Source of the DNA: Symbiodinium natans
Lineage: Eukaryota > Sar > Dinophyceae > Suessiales > Symbiodiniaceae
Assembly: GCA_905221605.1 (NCBI GenBank)
Contig: CAJNDS010002523.1
Location: 1,343,106-1,395,605 of the forward strand
Reading direction: 5' to 3'
DNA: 52,500 nt
Part shown: positions 27,643 through 39,400 of the stretch, in pieces
Position numbering within the stretch: position 1 is the first letter of the stretch
Layout: every line of letters starts with the position of its first letter
Position numbers and translations under genes: made by a program
The notes under the pieces: generated by a model
Databases searched by the model: none
The model's input: the letters and a program-made list of their open reading frames with translations, nothing else
Told to the model about the DNA's origin: nothing

Positions 27643-29154
27643 TTTAGGTTTATGAGTAAGGATTTAGGGTTAGGCTTTAAGATTTATAGGGTCTAGGTAC
27701 TCCAGGAGTCTACAAAGTGCATCCGTTGCTGGCGGATTTGGCGGCTGCCTCTGGTTCGCGACTGCGACTGTGCGGGCACGCCCGGGCCCCTGGTCCTCCG
27801 CGTGGTTCAGAACGATGCCGCGGGCGCGTGCCAGGCGTGCTGCCCGATTCAAGGTTTCGCGCCACGGCACAAGGGGCAGCGGCTCTCGTGGACGCGTAGG
27901 CACGCCGCCTTAAGGCGGCGGTAGCGGCGGCGCGCCGACCGGGCACGCCACGCCGCGTCTAACTCAGTTTGCATTCGGTACATGTCCCATCGGCACGATC
28001 CACCCGGCCCAGTTCAACCTATCCAGCGGGCTCCTTAGACAAACTCGCACTATCATGGAGACTCGCCGGAGTAATTACGTATATTCCAAGCCCCCAGCCC
28101 GAAAATCCTAAACCTTAAGCCCCTAACCCCTAACCCTAAATCCCAACCTCTAAACCCCCCACCTAACCCCTAAATCCTAAACACTCCCACCCCAACCCGA
28201 ATGAGTCGCTCAGGGTTTGGGACTTCATGGGTTTAGGGTTTAATCATTCAATAGGGTTTGATGGGGTTTAATAGGGTTCAATGGGGTTTAATAGGGTTTA
28301 ATCGGGTTTAGTAGGGCCTAGTAGGGTTTAATGGGGCTTTATAGGGCTTAATAGAAAGCCTGGGGTTAACATAGAGTTTAGAGCTCAGGGCTTAGCAGGG
28401 TTTAGGGTTTTAAGGGTTTAGGGATAAATAAAGGCCGTGGAGTTTAGAGCTCAGGGCTTAGGGTTCAGGGTTTAGGAATCAGGGTTTAGGGTTCAGGGCT
28501 TAGGGTTCAGGGCTTAAGGTTGTTTTAGAAGGCCATGGGTTTAGAGCTCAGGGCCTTTGGGCTTGTGGGCTTTTGGAGTCTGCAATGCAGCGCTGTGCGT
28601 GTATCAGCCCGGTGCCCTCTACGCCAGAACCTTGAGGAGCTCGCACCCATCACAAACAAACAAAAAGGCTTCAATGATTCAAATTTTAGGGCTTTGGGCG
28701 GTTCAGGAGGTCAAAGGGACCTAAACCCTAAACCCAAAACCCGAAACCCCAAACTCCAAATCCTAAACCCTAAGCATAAACCCTAAACCCTAAACCCTAA
28801 ACCCTAACAGCTCTTTTAGGAACTTGGGAGCGTTGGTTCTTCAGGATCTTGAGGTTTTCAGGGCCTCTCCCTCTGGGTCCTGGCGAGCGAAGGCCGCCAC
28901 TGCAGCGTTTTTTGCGCACCATGACCTGGGTCTTCTGGGCTTAGGACCCTAAATACAAACCCTAAACCCTAAACCCTAAACCCTAAACCCTAAACCCTAA
29001 ACCTTAAACCCTAAACCCTAAACCCTAAACCCCATAAACCCTCAACCCTCAACCCTAAGCTTCGTTGGCCTGAAGGAAGCGGGAACCTGGAGTGAGGGAG
29101 CAGGGGATCCTAAGCCCCTAAGCCCTGAGCTTCCAGCCCTCTTGTGAAACCCTA

Positions 29155-29245
29155 AACAGGGTTTAGGGTTTAGGGTTTAGGGTTTAGGGTTTAGGGTTTA
29201 GGGTTTAGGGTTTAGGGTTTAGGGTTTAGGGTTTAGGGTTTAGGG
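29155..29245. repeat. Telomere-type array (TTTAGGG)n
   Basis: Near-perfect; flanked by opposite-orientation arrays at 28,955-29,035 and 29,315-29,375. Confidence 0.97.
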
Positions 29246-29661
29246 ATACTGAACCTTTAAACCCTGAACCCTCAACTCCGAAGCTGATGGCAGTCAGGGT
29301 GCCGGTTTCCGCTCCCTAAACCCTAAACCCTAAACCCTAAACCCTAAACCCTAGCCCTAAACCCTAAACCCTAAATCCTGCACCCCCTGGTGCTTAAGGG
29401 GGAGTGGAGAACTGGATGCCCATCGTATCCTCCCCAAACTCCCTCACGGGTTAGGACACATCAGCGTTTAAGGTTCAGGGTTTGTAGGGGGCCTGAGGGA
29501 GCTTGGTCTCGATGGGTTCGGGGTTTCGGTGCTGAATGCGTTAACCCCCAAACCCCACTTAAGCCTCTAAAGAAAATCTCGATTCAAGCCCGAAACCCGA
29601 AACCCCTAGACCCCCGAAACCTTAATCGCCGGGGGAGGAGGCCGCAACATAGATCATCACC

Positions 29662-29750
29662 CACATGGGGGTTTCCGAAACTCGGGGGTGGGAATCCTGC
29701 TATTTCGGGATCTATATTGGGGGTCCCCTATTTTCCTAAACCCCCACATA
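29662..29750. mobile_element. Inverted-repeat element, family Q
   Basis: Starts CACATGGGGGTTTCCG, contains GGGGGTCCCCTATTTTC and ends AAACCCCCACATA. Copies at 42,808-42,910 and 50,353-50,456. Confidence 0.75.
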
Positions 29751-29781
29751 ACAAGAACAGAAAACCTTCAATCCAAGCAGC

Positions 29782-30130
29782 GTTGTAGTGGACTGTGTCG
29801 CTCTGCAGGGCAGTCCCTCCCCAGGGCAGCTGGCCGAGAAAGTGCGTGCAAGAGCCCAGCTCTTCGGCGATCGTGGTCGGCGCGCTCTCTCTCAGAAAGA
29901 CAACCTGGGACTCTTTTTACCTACAGTTTCGTAATAACTACCCCTCAATTAATAGGTATAACCCAGAAAACCGTAGGTAAAAAGAGTCCGAGGAACCTCC
30001 AGGAACAGCTCTACGCCTCTGAGTACGCCGTCTCCATGCTCAGGACTGGCTGAAATGCGCGCTGCAAGCAAAGGAGGATCTCCTTCCTTGGAAAGCACAC
30101 GAACCCCGAAACGGCGCAAAAGCGTTTTGA
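29782..30130 (-). CDS. Unrecognised protein fragment interrupted by an introner-like intron
   Basis: Two exons. The upstream one (about 30,130 to 29,997; left end open) ends ...GDGVLRGVELFLE. The downstream one (29,904-29,782, 41 codons) reads VVFLRESAPTTIAEELGSCT and on to TALQSDTVHYN. Removing 29,905-29,996 joins them in frame. The downstream donor after AAC is GC. No family recognised. It follows the methyltransferase gene on the same strand and could be its 3' end or the next gene. Confidence 0.6.
29905..29996 (-). mobile_element. Introner-like element acting as an exact intron (family N)
   Basis: A 92-nt inverted-repeat element whose arms share GACTCTTTTTACCTAC. The sequence aacct occurs at both edges (29,902-29,906 and 29,994-29,998), as expected for a 5-bp target duplication. 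On the minus strand it runs GT...AG and its removal restores one frame. A relative lies at 39,008-39,095. Confidence 0.75.
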
Positions 30131-30244
30131 AGTGAGGTTTTCGGATTGTAGGAAAAACCTTGCACCCTGCACGCGAAAGCCTATAAACCAACCCCCCCCC
30201 CCACCTACATCCTAAAACGCAAGTAGCTCCAAACACACCGTCTA

Positions 30245-30349
30245 GACCCAAGAGTTACCTAGGAATACTAAGGGTACCCCTTTTGGTTTTACGGAGCTTT
30301 ATAAGGGAACCCGAACCAAAAAAGCACATAAGGGCCTACTCTGGGTCCC
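30245..30349. mobile_element. Inverted-repeat element, family B
   Basis: GACCCAAGAGTTACCTAGGA and AGGGCCTACTCTGGGTCC. Located between the last RlmJ-like exon and the next coding block. Confidence 0.82.
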
Positions 30350-30413
30350 GGCCCTAAACCCTAAACCCTAAACCCTAAACCCTAAACCCTAAACCCTAAA
30401 CCTTAGGTCGGGC

Positions 30414-30471
30414 CAAGGATCACCCTGACTTCCAGGTCCGGGAGGTCCTTTGGAGGATTCACCAGAAGGAC
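30414..30471 (-). CDS. RlmJ-like exon: VLLVNPPKDLPDLEVRVIL
   Basis: VLLVNPPKDLPDL is the C-terminal 'M-VINPPW-L---' strand. Acceptor CCAAG, donor CTT G followed by GC. The attractive plus-strand frame here (KDHPDFQVREVLWRIH) is a shadow. Confidence 0.87.
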
Positions 30472-33400
30472 CTTGGCATGGGCTTAACAAAGCTGGACCT
30501 TGAAAGGTTTAGGGTTTAGGGTTTAGGGTTTAGGGTTTAGGGTTTAGGAATTAGGGTTTAGGGTTTGGGGAAAAACTGGGCTCTGGGGTTGTCGGGTTCA
30601 AGGGGCTTAAACTTTGTGCTTAGGTTTCTGAAAAAATGTGTTCAAACGGTTGAGAACTTCCTGCCCTAAACACCCTACACCCAAAACCCCTAAACCCCCA
30701 AGTGGCCAAAACAGCCCCAAACCCATCGCCTGAACCCTAAACCCTAAACCCTAAACCCTAAAGTGGCCAAAACAGCCCCAAACTCATCGCCAAGATACAC
30801 CCGAGCTCGTCAGAGCCCCTCTCCGCGCACCGAGATTGGTCTCACAGAGCTCTGCGAACATCGCGTTCTGCCTCACTTCTGGGGCTCTCCCCAAACTACT
30901 AGTTGCTTAAGAACCCCCACAAAATAAAATAGATTCTTCCTTATAAGGGTAATATAGGGATTATTAGTTTTTCTTCCTTTTGGGGTTCTTAAGCAAAATG
31001 TAGCATGACCCATGAGTAGGACTAAAGGGAGACTTTGGTGGGTATTCAGGGGTTGCCCCACCACTAGAAGGTCCCTTTCGGGTGTATTTATTTGGGGGTA
31101 GAAAGGAGGTACCCCTGCTTTAAGAAAAAATGCCCTGAAATCGGTCTTGGGGTTAGGATGTGGGAGATGCAGAGGGTGGAGGGAGATGAGGATTGAGAGG
31201 GTTCTGAGGGTTTAGGGTTTAGGGTTTTTGAGTTTAGGGTTTAGGGCTAGGGTTTAGGGCTAGCCCTAAACCCTAAACAGGGGTCAGCAAGGATTGGCTT
31301 GAGGCTTGGAAGGCTGTTTGTGAGACTCGGAGTACGGAGGAGGTGCATGGAATTCCTCGGCTATGGCTGATGAAGTCATCCCTGAACCTTGTACCCTACA
31401 CCCTTCAAGGGGGAGCGTCTCATGGCTCGGGCTTGGGGTTTAGGATTTAGGGTTTAGGGTTTAGGGCTTAGGGTTTAGGGCTTTGGGTTTAGGGTTTAGG
31501 GTTTAGGGCTTAGGGTTTAGGGTTTAGGGTTTGGGGTTTAGGGTTTAGGGTTTAGGGTTTAGGGTTTAGGGTTTAGGGGACTGCAGCCTCGGCGCAGGTT
31601 CAGATCTTGCACTCGGCAGTGGAGGCTCTGCCTCTGCTCTTCGTCCGAGCACGGGTACCACATCAGAATGCAGTAGTCTGGCCACCTCTTCACGGAGTCA
31701 TGGGTAGGGTTTAGGGTTTAGGGTTTAGGGTTTAGGGTTTAGGGTTAGGGGTTTAGGGTTTAGGGTTTAGGGTTTAGGGTTTAGGGTTTAGGGTTTAGGG
31801 TTTAGGGTTTAGGGTTGTAGGGTTCAGGGTTTAGGGTCTAATTAGGGTTGAGGGTTGAGGGTTTAGGGTTTAGGGAACCCTAAACTCTCAACACAAACCC
31901 AACTGCTAACCCCCCCCCCCCCCCCCCCCCCCCTGCCCGCCCCCCCAACCCGCTCCCCAAAAATCCCCCAAACCTTCTCAACACCCTAACCAAACACCCT
32001 AATGACCATAAACACTTACACGCTCAATCGGGACGCTTTAAACTTTAGAGCAGCTTTCAGGACGTGTATAGGAGGTTTTAGGGTTCAGTTGAGGGTTCAA
32101 GGTTTAGGGGATCCTGGGGTTTAGGGTTTATAGGGGTTTATTGGGTTTGTTGGGTTTATAGGGTGTCGCTTTGGCTTTCCTCTTCCTAAGGCGCCGCCTG
32201 CTCTGCAGATGATGGATTGTCCACCTCGGCCGAGCATGAAACGCTGGAGCCCTCAATCCTAGCACAAGGGTTTAGGGTTTGGGGTTTAGGGTTTAGGGTT
32301 TAGGGCCAAGTTCAGGGTTAAGGGCTTAGGACCACCTAGAAGAACCCTAAACCCTCAACACTTTGAAGCCTGCACCCCAATGTCCTCAAGCCGCAGAGGC
32401 ATTTTGACTCCAGGTTTGGGGCTTAGGTTTTGGGGGTTTAGGGTTTAGGGTTTAGGGTTTAGGGTTTATGGCCAAGGGAGCGGACACGCAAACTTTCACA
32501 AGCCCCTGATAAACCCGAAACCCCCAACCAGACAATGGTGCAGAGGGCCCTCACATCTTTGCCAAGGTGCAAGTTCCAGGACAAGAACCTGGATGTGCTT
32601 ATATGCTCGTTCCTAGTAGGGAGTTTGGGAGTTAAGCACCCTCATATCCCCGCAATAGAGAAACACTTTGAGGGTATCTCAGGAAGCCTTATTCCCTCAT
32701 CCACGACCAAGACGTAGTACCCTGAACCCTAAACCCTAAACCCTAAACCTTTAAAAGAAAGTTTGGGGACTTGGGGGGGAATCGGGGTCCCAACACTGGA
32801 CCCGCAAGTCTAGGGTTTAGGGCAAAGGAAGCTCCAGTATGAGAGCCTGGAATGGTCTTGAAGACCCTGGTGTGGTGAGCTCTTCAGGGCTTAGGGTTTA
32901 GGGTTTAGGGTTTAGGGTTCTTCAAGGCCTTCTGGTTGAGTAGGGCTTCTAGCATTTGGATGGTTCAACATTTGAAGCCTACCGGCCTAGCGGGTGCAGG
33001 GTTTCGGTTGTTGTTCCCTTGAGGGGACGAGAAAGCCAAGCAAGGCATTTCGGACGTCGGACAGCACCCCGTCAGAACTCTGGCCGCCAGCGGCCGAAAG
33101 ACAAAGGCGACTCCACACGACCTGCGCACCCCACTCCATCCATCAAATGGCCTAATCCCTCCCCTAATTTCAACCCCCCCCTACCCTCCACATAACTACC
33201 CATGTACTTTATAAACTACAATTGGGAATGTTTTATGTATTAGGGGGCTATGGGGCGGTTGTATCAGGGGAGGAGATGAACCATATCTTGAAGACCGCGA
33301 CGCTCAGTAACGCGACAAGTTCCCTCAAGGACTGACTGTGGGCTCGTAGGGAGGATCCAGCAGAAATCAGTCCCCTTCCCAAGGCAAGGCTCGTGCAGGA

Positions 33401-36400
33401 AAAGTAACCTTCTCCGGGCATTGTCGAATCTGCTTTTCGGAGGACGGTTGGGAGTGTGGAGTCTAGCATGTCGGGTTTGGGGTGTAAAGATCTCCAAAGC
33501 TGCGTGATGCAGTCTCAATGTGTTTGACTCCCCATCCAATCCCTTTCTCGATTCGCTCCATGCAACATGACATTCCCTAAAACCCCAAACCCTAAAATGC
33601 TAAAACCCTAAACCCCAAACCCTTAAACCATCCGGCATGTGAGCTAACTACATCCAAGTGACTTGTATCCCGCGCCCGATGTTAGACCAAGTCGCCACAG
33701 CACCTACAAGACACCCAAGCCTACACACTCACCCTTAAACCTAACCCTAAACCCTAAACCCTAAACCCGAAATTGCACCCCAAGCCCCCTCCCGACATTT
33801 TTGAGGCTCGGCCTCCAATCCCGTTGAACAACCCCCAACCCCTGCACCATACCGTCGAGCCAAGACTCAGCAACGTCGTTTACGTTATCTTCCTCTTAAT
33901 CCCGGTTAGGGGTTAGGGTTTGGGTTTTAGTTTTTTAGGTTAGGTTTATGGAAGACAAAAGAAAGCCCATAACCCCAAAAGTAAAAAGGATCCCGAACCT
34001 GCTCTAGTTAATCGGCTTCGTTAAAAGGCGGGGGGGGGGGGTCATGGGGGCAGCTACCTAGGGAACCTTATGAACTTGGGGAGTGTGGGAGAATTCCTAA
34101 AAATTTCCCTCCACTCCTCCAGGTTTACCGGGTTTTGTAAGGTTTACCAGGGTTTAAGAGGGTTTTTGTACAGGTTATAGGTTTTAGAGGGTTACAGGAT
34201 CCTAAACCCCTCTGCAACCCGTCGTCTAGGGTCGAGGGGCTTAGGGTTTGGGGTTCTATGGGGTTTAGGGGGTTTTTGGTTTTAATAGACTTTGGGTTTT
34301 TGGGGTTTAGGGTAGAGGCCAAGGTCTTTGGGACGAATTAATGGGTGCCCTTAGGCGCTCTCCTAGCCTGTGCTGGTTTTTTTTGCTTGGATAGGGTAAA
34401 GCCCAACCCAAAAAATCCGGAACCCACCTACCGCCCTAAAACTTTACAACCGCCCCAGAACCCCCCCCGGCCGACCCCCAAAAAAAAAAAAAAGACCTAA
34501 ACACTAAACCCTCCCCACCCTACCATCTGCAACAACCGTGATGCGCCGTTCTCCGAAGAACCTGCACTCTAGCGCGGCTGCGCCCGCGGCCACTCTGGCC
34601 AAGGTTGCCGTCTCAAGGGTTCCGTGGTGCTCCTGTTTAAGGTTTACCTGAAGTTCTCTCTCTCTCTTCTTAAGATCAGACTTCCTCAATCGGGGCAATC
34701 CCAATACCAGGCTTTAGGGGCTCAGGGTTAGGGTTCAGCTTTCAAGTCTTAGGGTAACCTTTGGGGCTAGCAAGAGACCAACCCCGCGCAGGTGGTCCTG
34801 GAAAGCTTCACAGGCGGTCAGCTGGTCTTGCTCCCGAATCCTGAGCAAAGACGCATAGGTTGAGCCCTTTGGGGGTGTACGGTTTAAGGGTTTAGGGACC
34901 CTAACCCCTAAACCCTCAAGACAAGGTACATAGACATAGAAATTGTTTGGGTGCCACTTTGCATATCCCTGTTATTTGACTAAACCGCTAACAAGCGAGT
35001 TTAGCAATCAGTTCAAATCGCTTCTGGCTAGCCGAATATTCAAGTCACGCCACCCCCCGCAGAGCCCCCCGGCCCCTCCCCAAATTGGAAATCTTCAAAG
35101 GTCCAATTTCTGTAAAATGCAATTGTAAACTAAGACTCAAAGACATGACTGTCATCATGGTCTGACACACCACAATACAAGCAGAAACACTGTCCAGATG
35201 CACTGCTCGCTCGCTCAGCAATCTTTTTTGCACCTGGGCTGAGCAATCTTGAGCCAATCAGCTTGGCCTCCTGAGGCCTTGCGCCATGGTTCTCTGCATG
35301 TTGTTTTTCAGGCAGTGGACAATGGTACATCAAAAAGAAAAGCTCAATCCTACACACAGCACCACCCAACTCCCCCCCCCCCCCCCCAACCCCCAAGGCC
35401 CCCCTCCACCCCCCCCCCCCCCCCCCCCCCCCGCCCCCGAAACCCCCCCCCAAACCCCCCCCCCCCCCCCCCAAAAAAAAAAAAAAAAAAACCAACACTC
35501 AAAACTTTCGGCCAAAAGGTTTCGGTCAAAACGTTTCGGTCCAAACTTTTGGTCAAAACGTTATTGGGACCCAAACCCTCAACAATTGCTATAACCTAAA
35601 ATCCTGAACCCCAAGCCCTGAACCCTTCTTTTCGAGAAAGGGTGTAGGGGGCTTGGGGTTTAGGATGAGGCATGGGGGCGCGGAGCCTTAAACCATCATT
35701 TGCCCTGAAACCTCGGAAGCCCGAAAATGGAGTGTTGCCCAAATTTCGGGGTTTGGTTGGTCAGTGTTGGGGTTCCTGTAAGAGGGAGAACCCTAAACCC
35801 TAAACCCTAAACCCTAAACCCTAAACCCTAAACCCTAAACCCTAAACCCTAAACCCTAAACCCTACACCCTACACCCTAAACCCTAAACCCTAACACTAA
35901 GAACTGCCAAGCTTCCAACCCATGGCAAGGGCTGGCGAGCCCAAGTACCACCTGCCACATGCAGTCGCGAGGGATTAGGATTAGGGTTTAGGATCCTCTG
36001 CCCTAACCCTAAACCCTAAACCCCAAACCCTAAACCCTAAACCCCCAAAGCCCTAAGCCCTCTCCCTCCTTCGCATGGGCGGAAACCCCCAAGCTGTGAA
36101 GCCCATTCCCTTGCTCGCCGAGGCACAACGGTGGGTTCAGGGGCTCTCCGGGATTATGGGCTTAGGATCCCCCTAAACCCTAAACCCTAAACCCTAAACC
36201 CTAAACCCTAAACCCTAAACCCTAAACCCTAAACCCTAAACCCCAAACCCTAAACCCTAAACCCCAAGCCCTGAATACCCTAGATACCCTAACTACCCGA
36301 AATCCCTATAGTAGAAGCCAGCAAGTTTTACACTCAACAGCCTAAGAGTCATAGGGAGTCCCCGCGCTATTTGTACTTAAAAAGGTTTCCAACTTTTTGG

Positions 36401-39400
36401 GGTTTACTGTAAGCCCTCGAGCCCTAGATCTCCTAGATGCCCTAAATTCTGCACCCTGAACCCTGAACCCTAAACCCTAAACCCGAAACCCTAAACCCCA
36501 AACCCTAAACCCTAAGTCCGGAGACTGTGCCTTGCAGGATCAGCCCCATTGAAGCGCCCATTTGCCTCAGCCAGGGGGATGTAAGCAACAGGCATGGTCC
36601 CTCAAGATGGGCCCTTGGAACGGGACCCTAAACCCTAAACCCTCAACCCCAAACCCCAAACCCCAAACCCCAAACCCCAAACCCCAAACCCTAAACCCTA
36701 AACCCTAAACCCCATATATACCCTATAAAAACCCCTAAGGGCCCCACACTTCAGAACCCTTAAAAGAAGGTATTTGGGGCCATATTGCTAGGGGCGTATA
36801 GAACTACCCTTAGAATGAAGCGGAACGCTTCGGCTGGGCCTATCAGGGTTCTATCAGGGCTTGTATAAGGCTTCATAGATGACGGGTTGCTGGCATAATT
36901 TTCTCACTGGTTTATATAAATACGGGTTGCTGGCCTTTGTTCTTACTGGTTTAGGGCTTCGTCTTTTCGGGTGCCGGGGTTGGGTGGTTTATTCAGGGCC
37001 AAGATGGCACTAACACCCAAAGCAAACCCTGCCCCAATCAAAAACCCGAGCCCTAAACCCTAAACCCTAATCTCTAAACCTTAAGCCCTTAAACCCTAAA
37101 CCCTTACACCCTAAACTTAGTTGCTGAGTTCATAGGCCCCAAAAAGTGCACACTTTCAGTTTGATAATACATGGTAGTATCCCCAAAAGTGTAAAGTGTA
37201 CTCACTCAGCCACTAAGTCAACCCCTAAACCCCTAAACCCCTAAACCCCTAAACCCCTAAACCCCTAAACCCCTAAACCCCTAAACCCCTAAACCCCTGA
37301 ACCCCTAAACCCCTAAACCCCTAAACCCCTAAACTCCTAAACCCCTAAACCCCAAACCCCAACCCTAAACCCTGAACCCCTAAACCCCTAAACCCCAAAC
37401 CTAAACCCTTAACCCTGAACCCTGAACCTGTCCCCTGAGCAGCCTCGAGTAGTGCTTCCACCGCCCGGGGAATCTCGTTCGGTAGCCGGTGCCTCAGCTA
37501 CTATTGGCTTAAGAACCCAGAAACATACAGGGTTTAGGGTTTAAGGGTTAGGGCTTAGGGTTAATAATCCCCATATTGCTTGGGATGTTCACTCTTGTAC
37601 TACCCTATTGTAGTACCCCCGATTAGAATCCCGATTAAGGACTGTTAGTATAAGGGGGAACATCCCCAACTTTGCTTGAGAACCCACAAAAATAGCAGTC
37701 CCCATATAACCCTTACAAGGAAGAATCTTTTTTTTTGCTTTGTTGGGGGTTCGTAAGCAAACAGTAGTCAACTAGCTGCTTCAGGATACCGCAAGGCACC
37801 CCCTTAAGGAAGCAAAGGCTCCTAATGTAGGGTTTAGGGCTTGGTGTGGAGGATTTAGGGTTTAGGGTTTAGGGTTTAGGGTTTAGGGTTTGGGGTTTGG
37901 GGTTTGGGGTTTAGGGTGCTCAAAGAGGAACTACATTGGAGCCTTCAGGTAGGTAGTCTACTTCTGGAGCTATATGGGGTTGGGGCCCCTAGGCGCCCCC
38001 TTCACTCAGAAAACTATTGCTTGAGCTATCTGGGATTTAGGGCTGCGTGTAGGCCGTATGTTCTTAGGGTATGGTAGCTACATGGCCCCTTGAAGCCCCC
38101 TTACATACCCTATACAACCCAAGGGCCCATACTTCAGAACCCATTTAAGAAGCTGAGGGACCCTATTACCCATGAAAGGAAACCGTAAACCCTAAACCCA
38201 TTGTGTGGCGTACTCGACCCAAGAGTAACCTAGCAATAAACAGGGCGCCCTGCTTGGTTTGATGGGACTTTTCAGGGGAACCTAAGACCCCCCCCCCCCC
38301 CAAAAAAAAAAAAAAACAAGGGGGAGTAAGGGCGCACCCGGGGTCCTAAACCCTAAGCCCTAAGCCCTAAACCCTAAACCCTAAACCCTTCTAGTTGCGT
38401 TCTGTAGGACTTGGGGTAGGGTGACTATGGGTTTAGGGTCAAAGGTCGCCCCGAGAGCCGAATTACCCATGATTCAGCATTGCACCTCCCAAAGCATGGT
38501 CTTGGGGTGCCCATGTTGATGAATTAGGGTTTAGGGTTTAGGGTTTAGGGCTTAGGGCTTAGGGTTTGGGATGTTCCCCCTTATACTAACAGTCCTTAGT
38601 AGGGATTATAGTACCCCCCCCCCCCCCCCCCTGCATCACAATCCTCATTAAGGGCTGTTCGTAAACGGGGGAACATCCCAAGCTATGGTTTCGTATGGGT
38701 GTAGGGCTAGGTGTTTAAGGTTGGTTGGTTGGTTAAGGCTTTCGGGTTAGGCTTTGAAGTTAGGATGAGGTTGTACAAGGAGGGGCCCCCTTGGTATACT
38801 AACTGTAGTTAAGGGACTTATAAACTAATTTAGGATCCTTATAACCCAATTGAGGGTCCTTATACCTCCACTTATAACCAGGGGGCCCCTCCTTGTAGGT
38901 GTCTTTCTGCCTGCGGGCTCAGATACCATCTCACAGAGAGGTTATCTCCCTCGAACAAAGATCCCGTACACCTGGCAGACCAGAAGCCCCAACAACCCTA
39001 AAGGCTACCTGGGACCTTCTTTACCTACAGTTTTATGGGTTCTACCTACGAATTGGGCGTAGTTACCTCTAACCTGGTTTAAATAGAGTCCCAGGTATAT
39101 GTACCTAAGTCCCAAAACCCTCAAGCCCGGAAACCTCAAACCTGAAAAGCAGCTGGCCCTCAAAACTATCTCAAACCCCAAAGCCCCAAGTTCAAAAATC
39201 CGAAATCCTAAAAACCCTCAAGACCCTCAAAACCCTCAAGACCCTCAAAACCCTCCAAACCCTCAAAAACCTCAAAACCCTCAAAGCCCTCAGAAACCCT
39301 CAAAGACCTAAACCCTAAACCCCAAACCCTAAACCCTCCTAAACCCTCTGGGCCCCTCGGCCGCTGTAGCAGCTCCAAGCCGTAGTTCTGAAACTGTGTG

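Larger units (their letters stand above)
23534..29660. other. No assignable gene; repeats and scattered exon-like islands
   Basis: The missing N-terminal exons of the oxidoreductase are expected here but were not found. It holds microsatellites, poly-G/C, families B, D, E, H and J, telomere-type arrays, and short minus-strand open islands (for example ADFAEGAPTPPVLNRLFTLC at about 24,590-24,660 and VLQACSECVEELCCQGRCEK at about 26,520-26,600). A GC-rich block at 27,700-27,960 has open frames in two minus-strand phases with no recognised product. Confidence 0.6.

Noticed and set aside
27700-27960. Possible ribosomal RNA piece in the GC-rich block
   Set aside because: No conserved rRNA core sequence was recognised; GC richness alone is not evidence.
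30411-30507. Plus-strand open frame (KDHPDFQVREVLWRIHQKDL)
   Set aside because: The minus strand reads VLLVNPPKDLPDL, which fits the RlmJ C-terminus and the neighbouring exon's phase.
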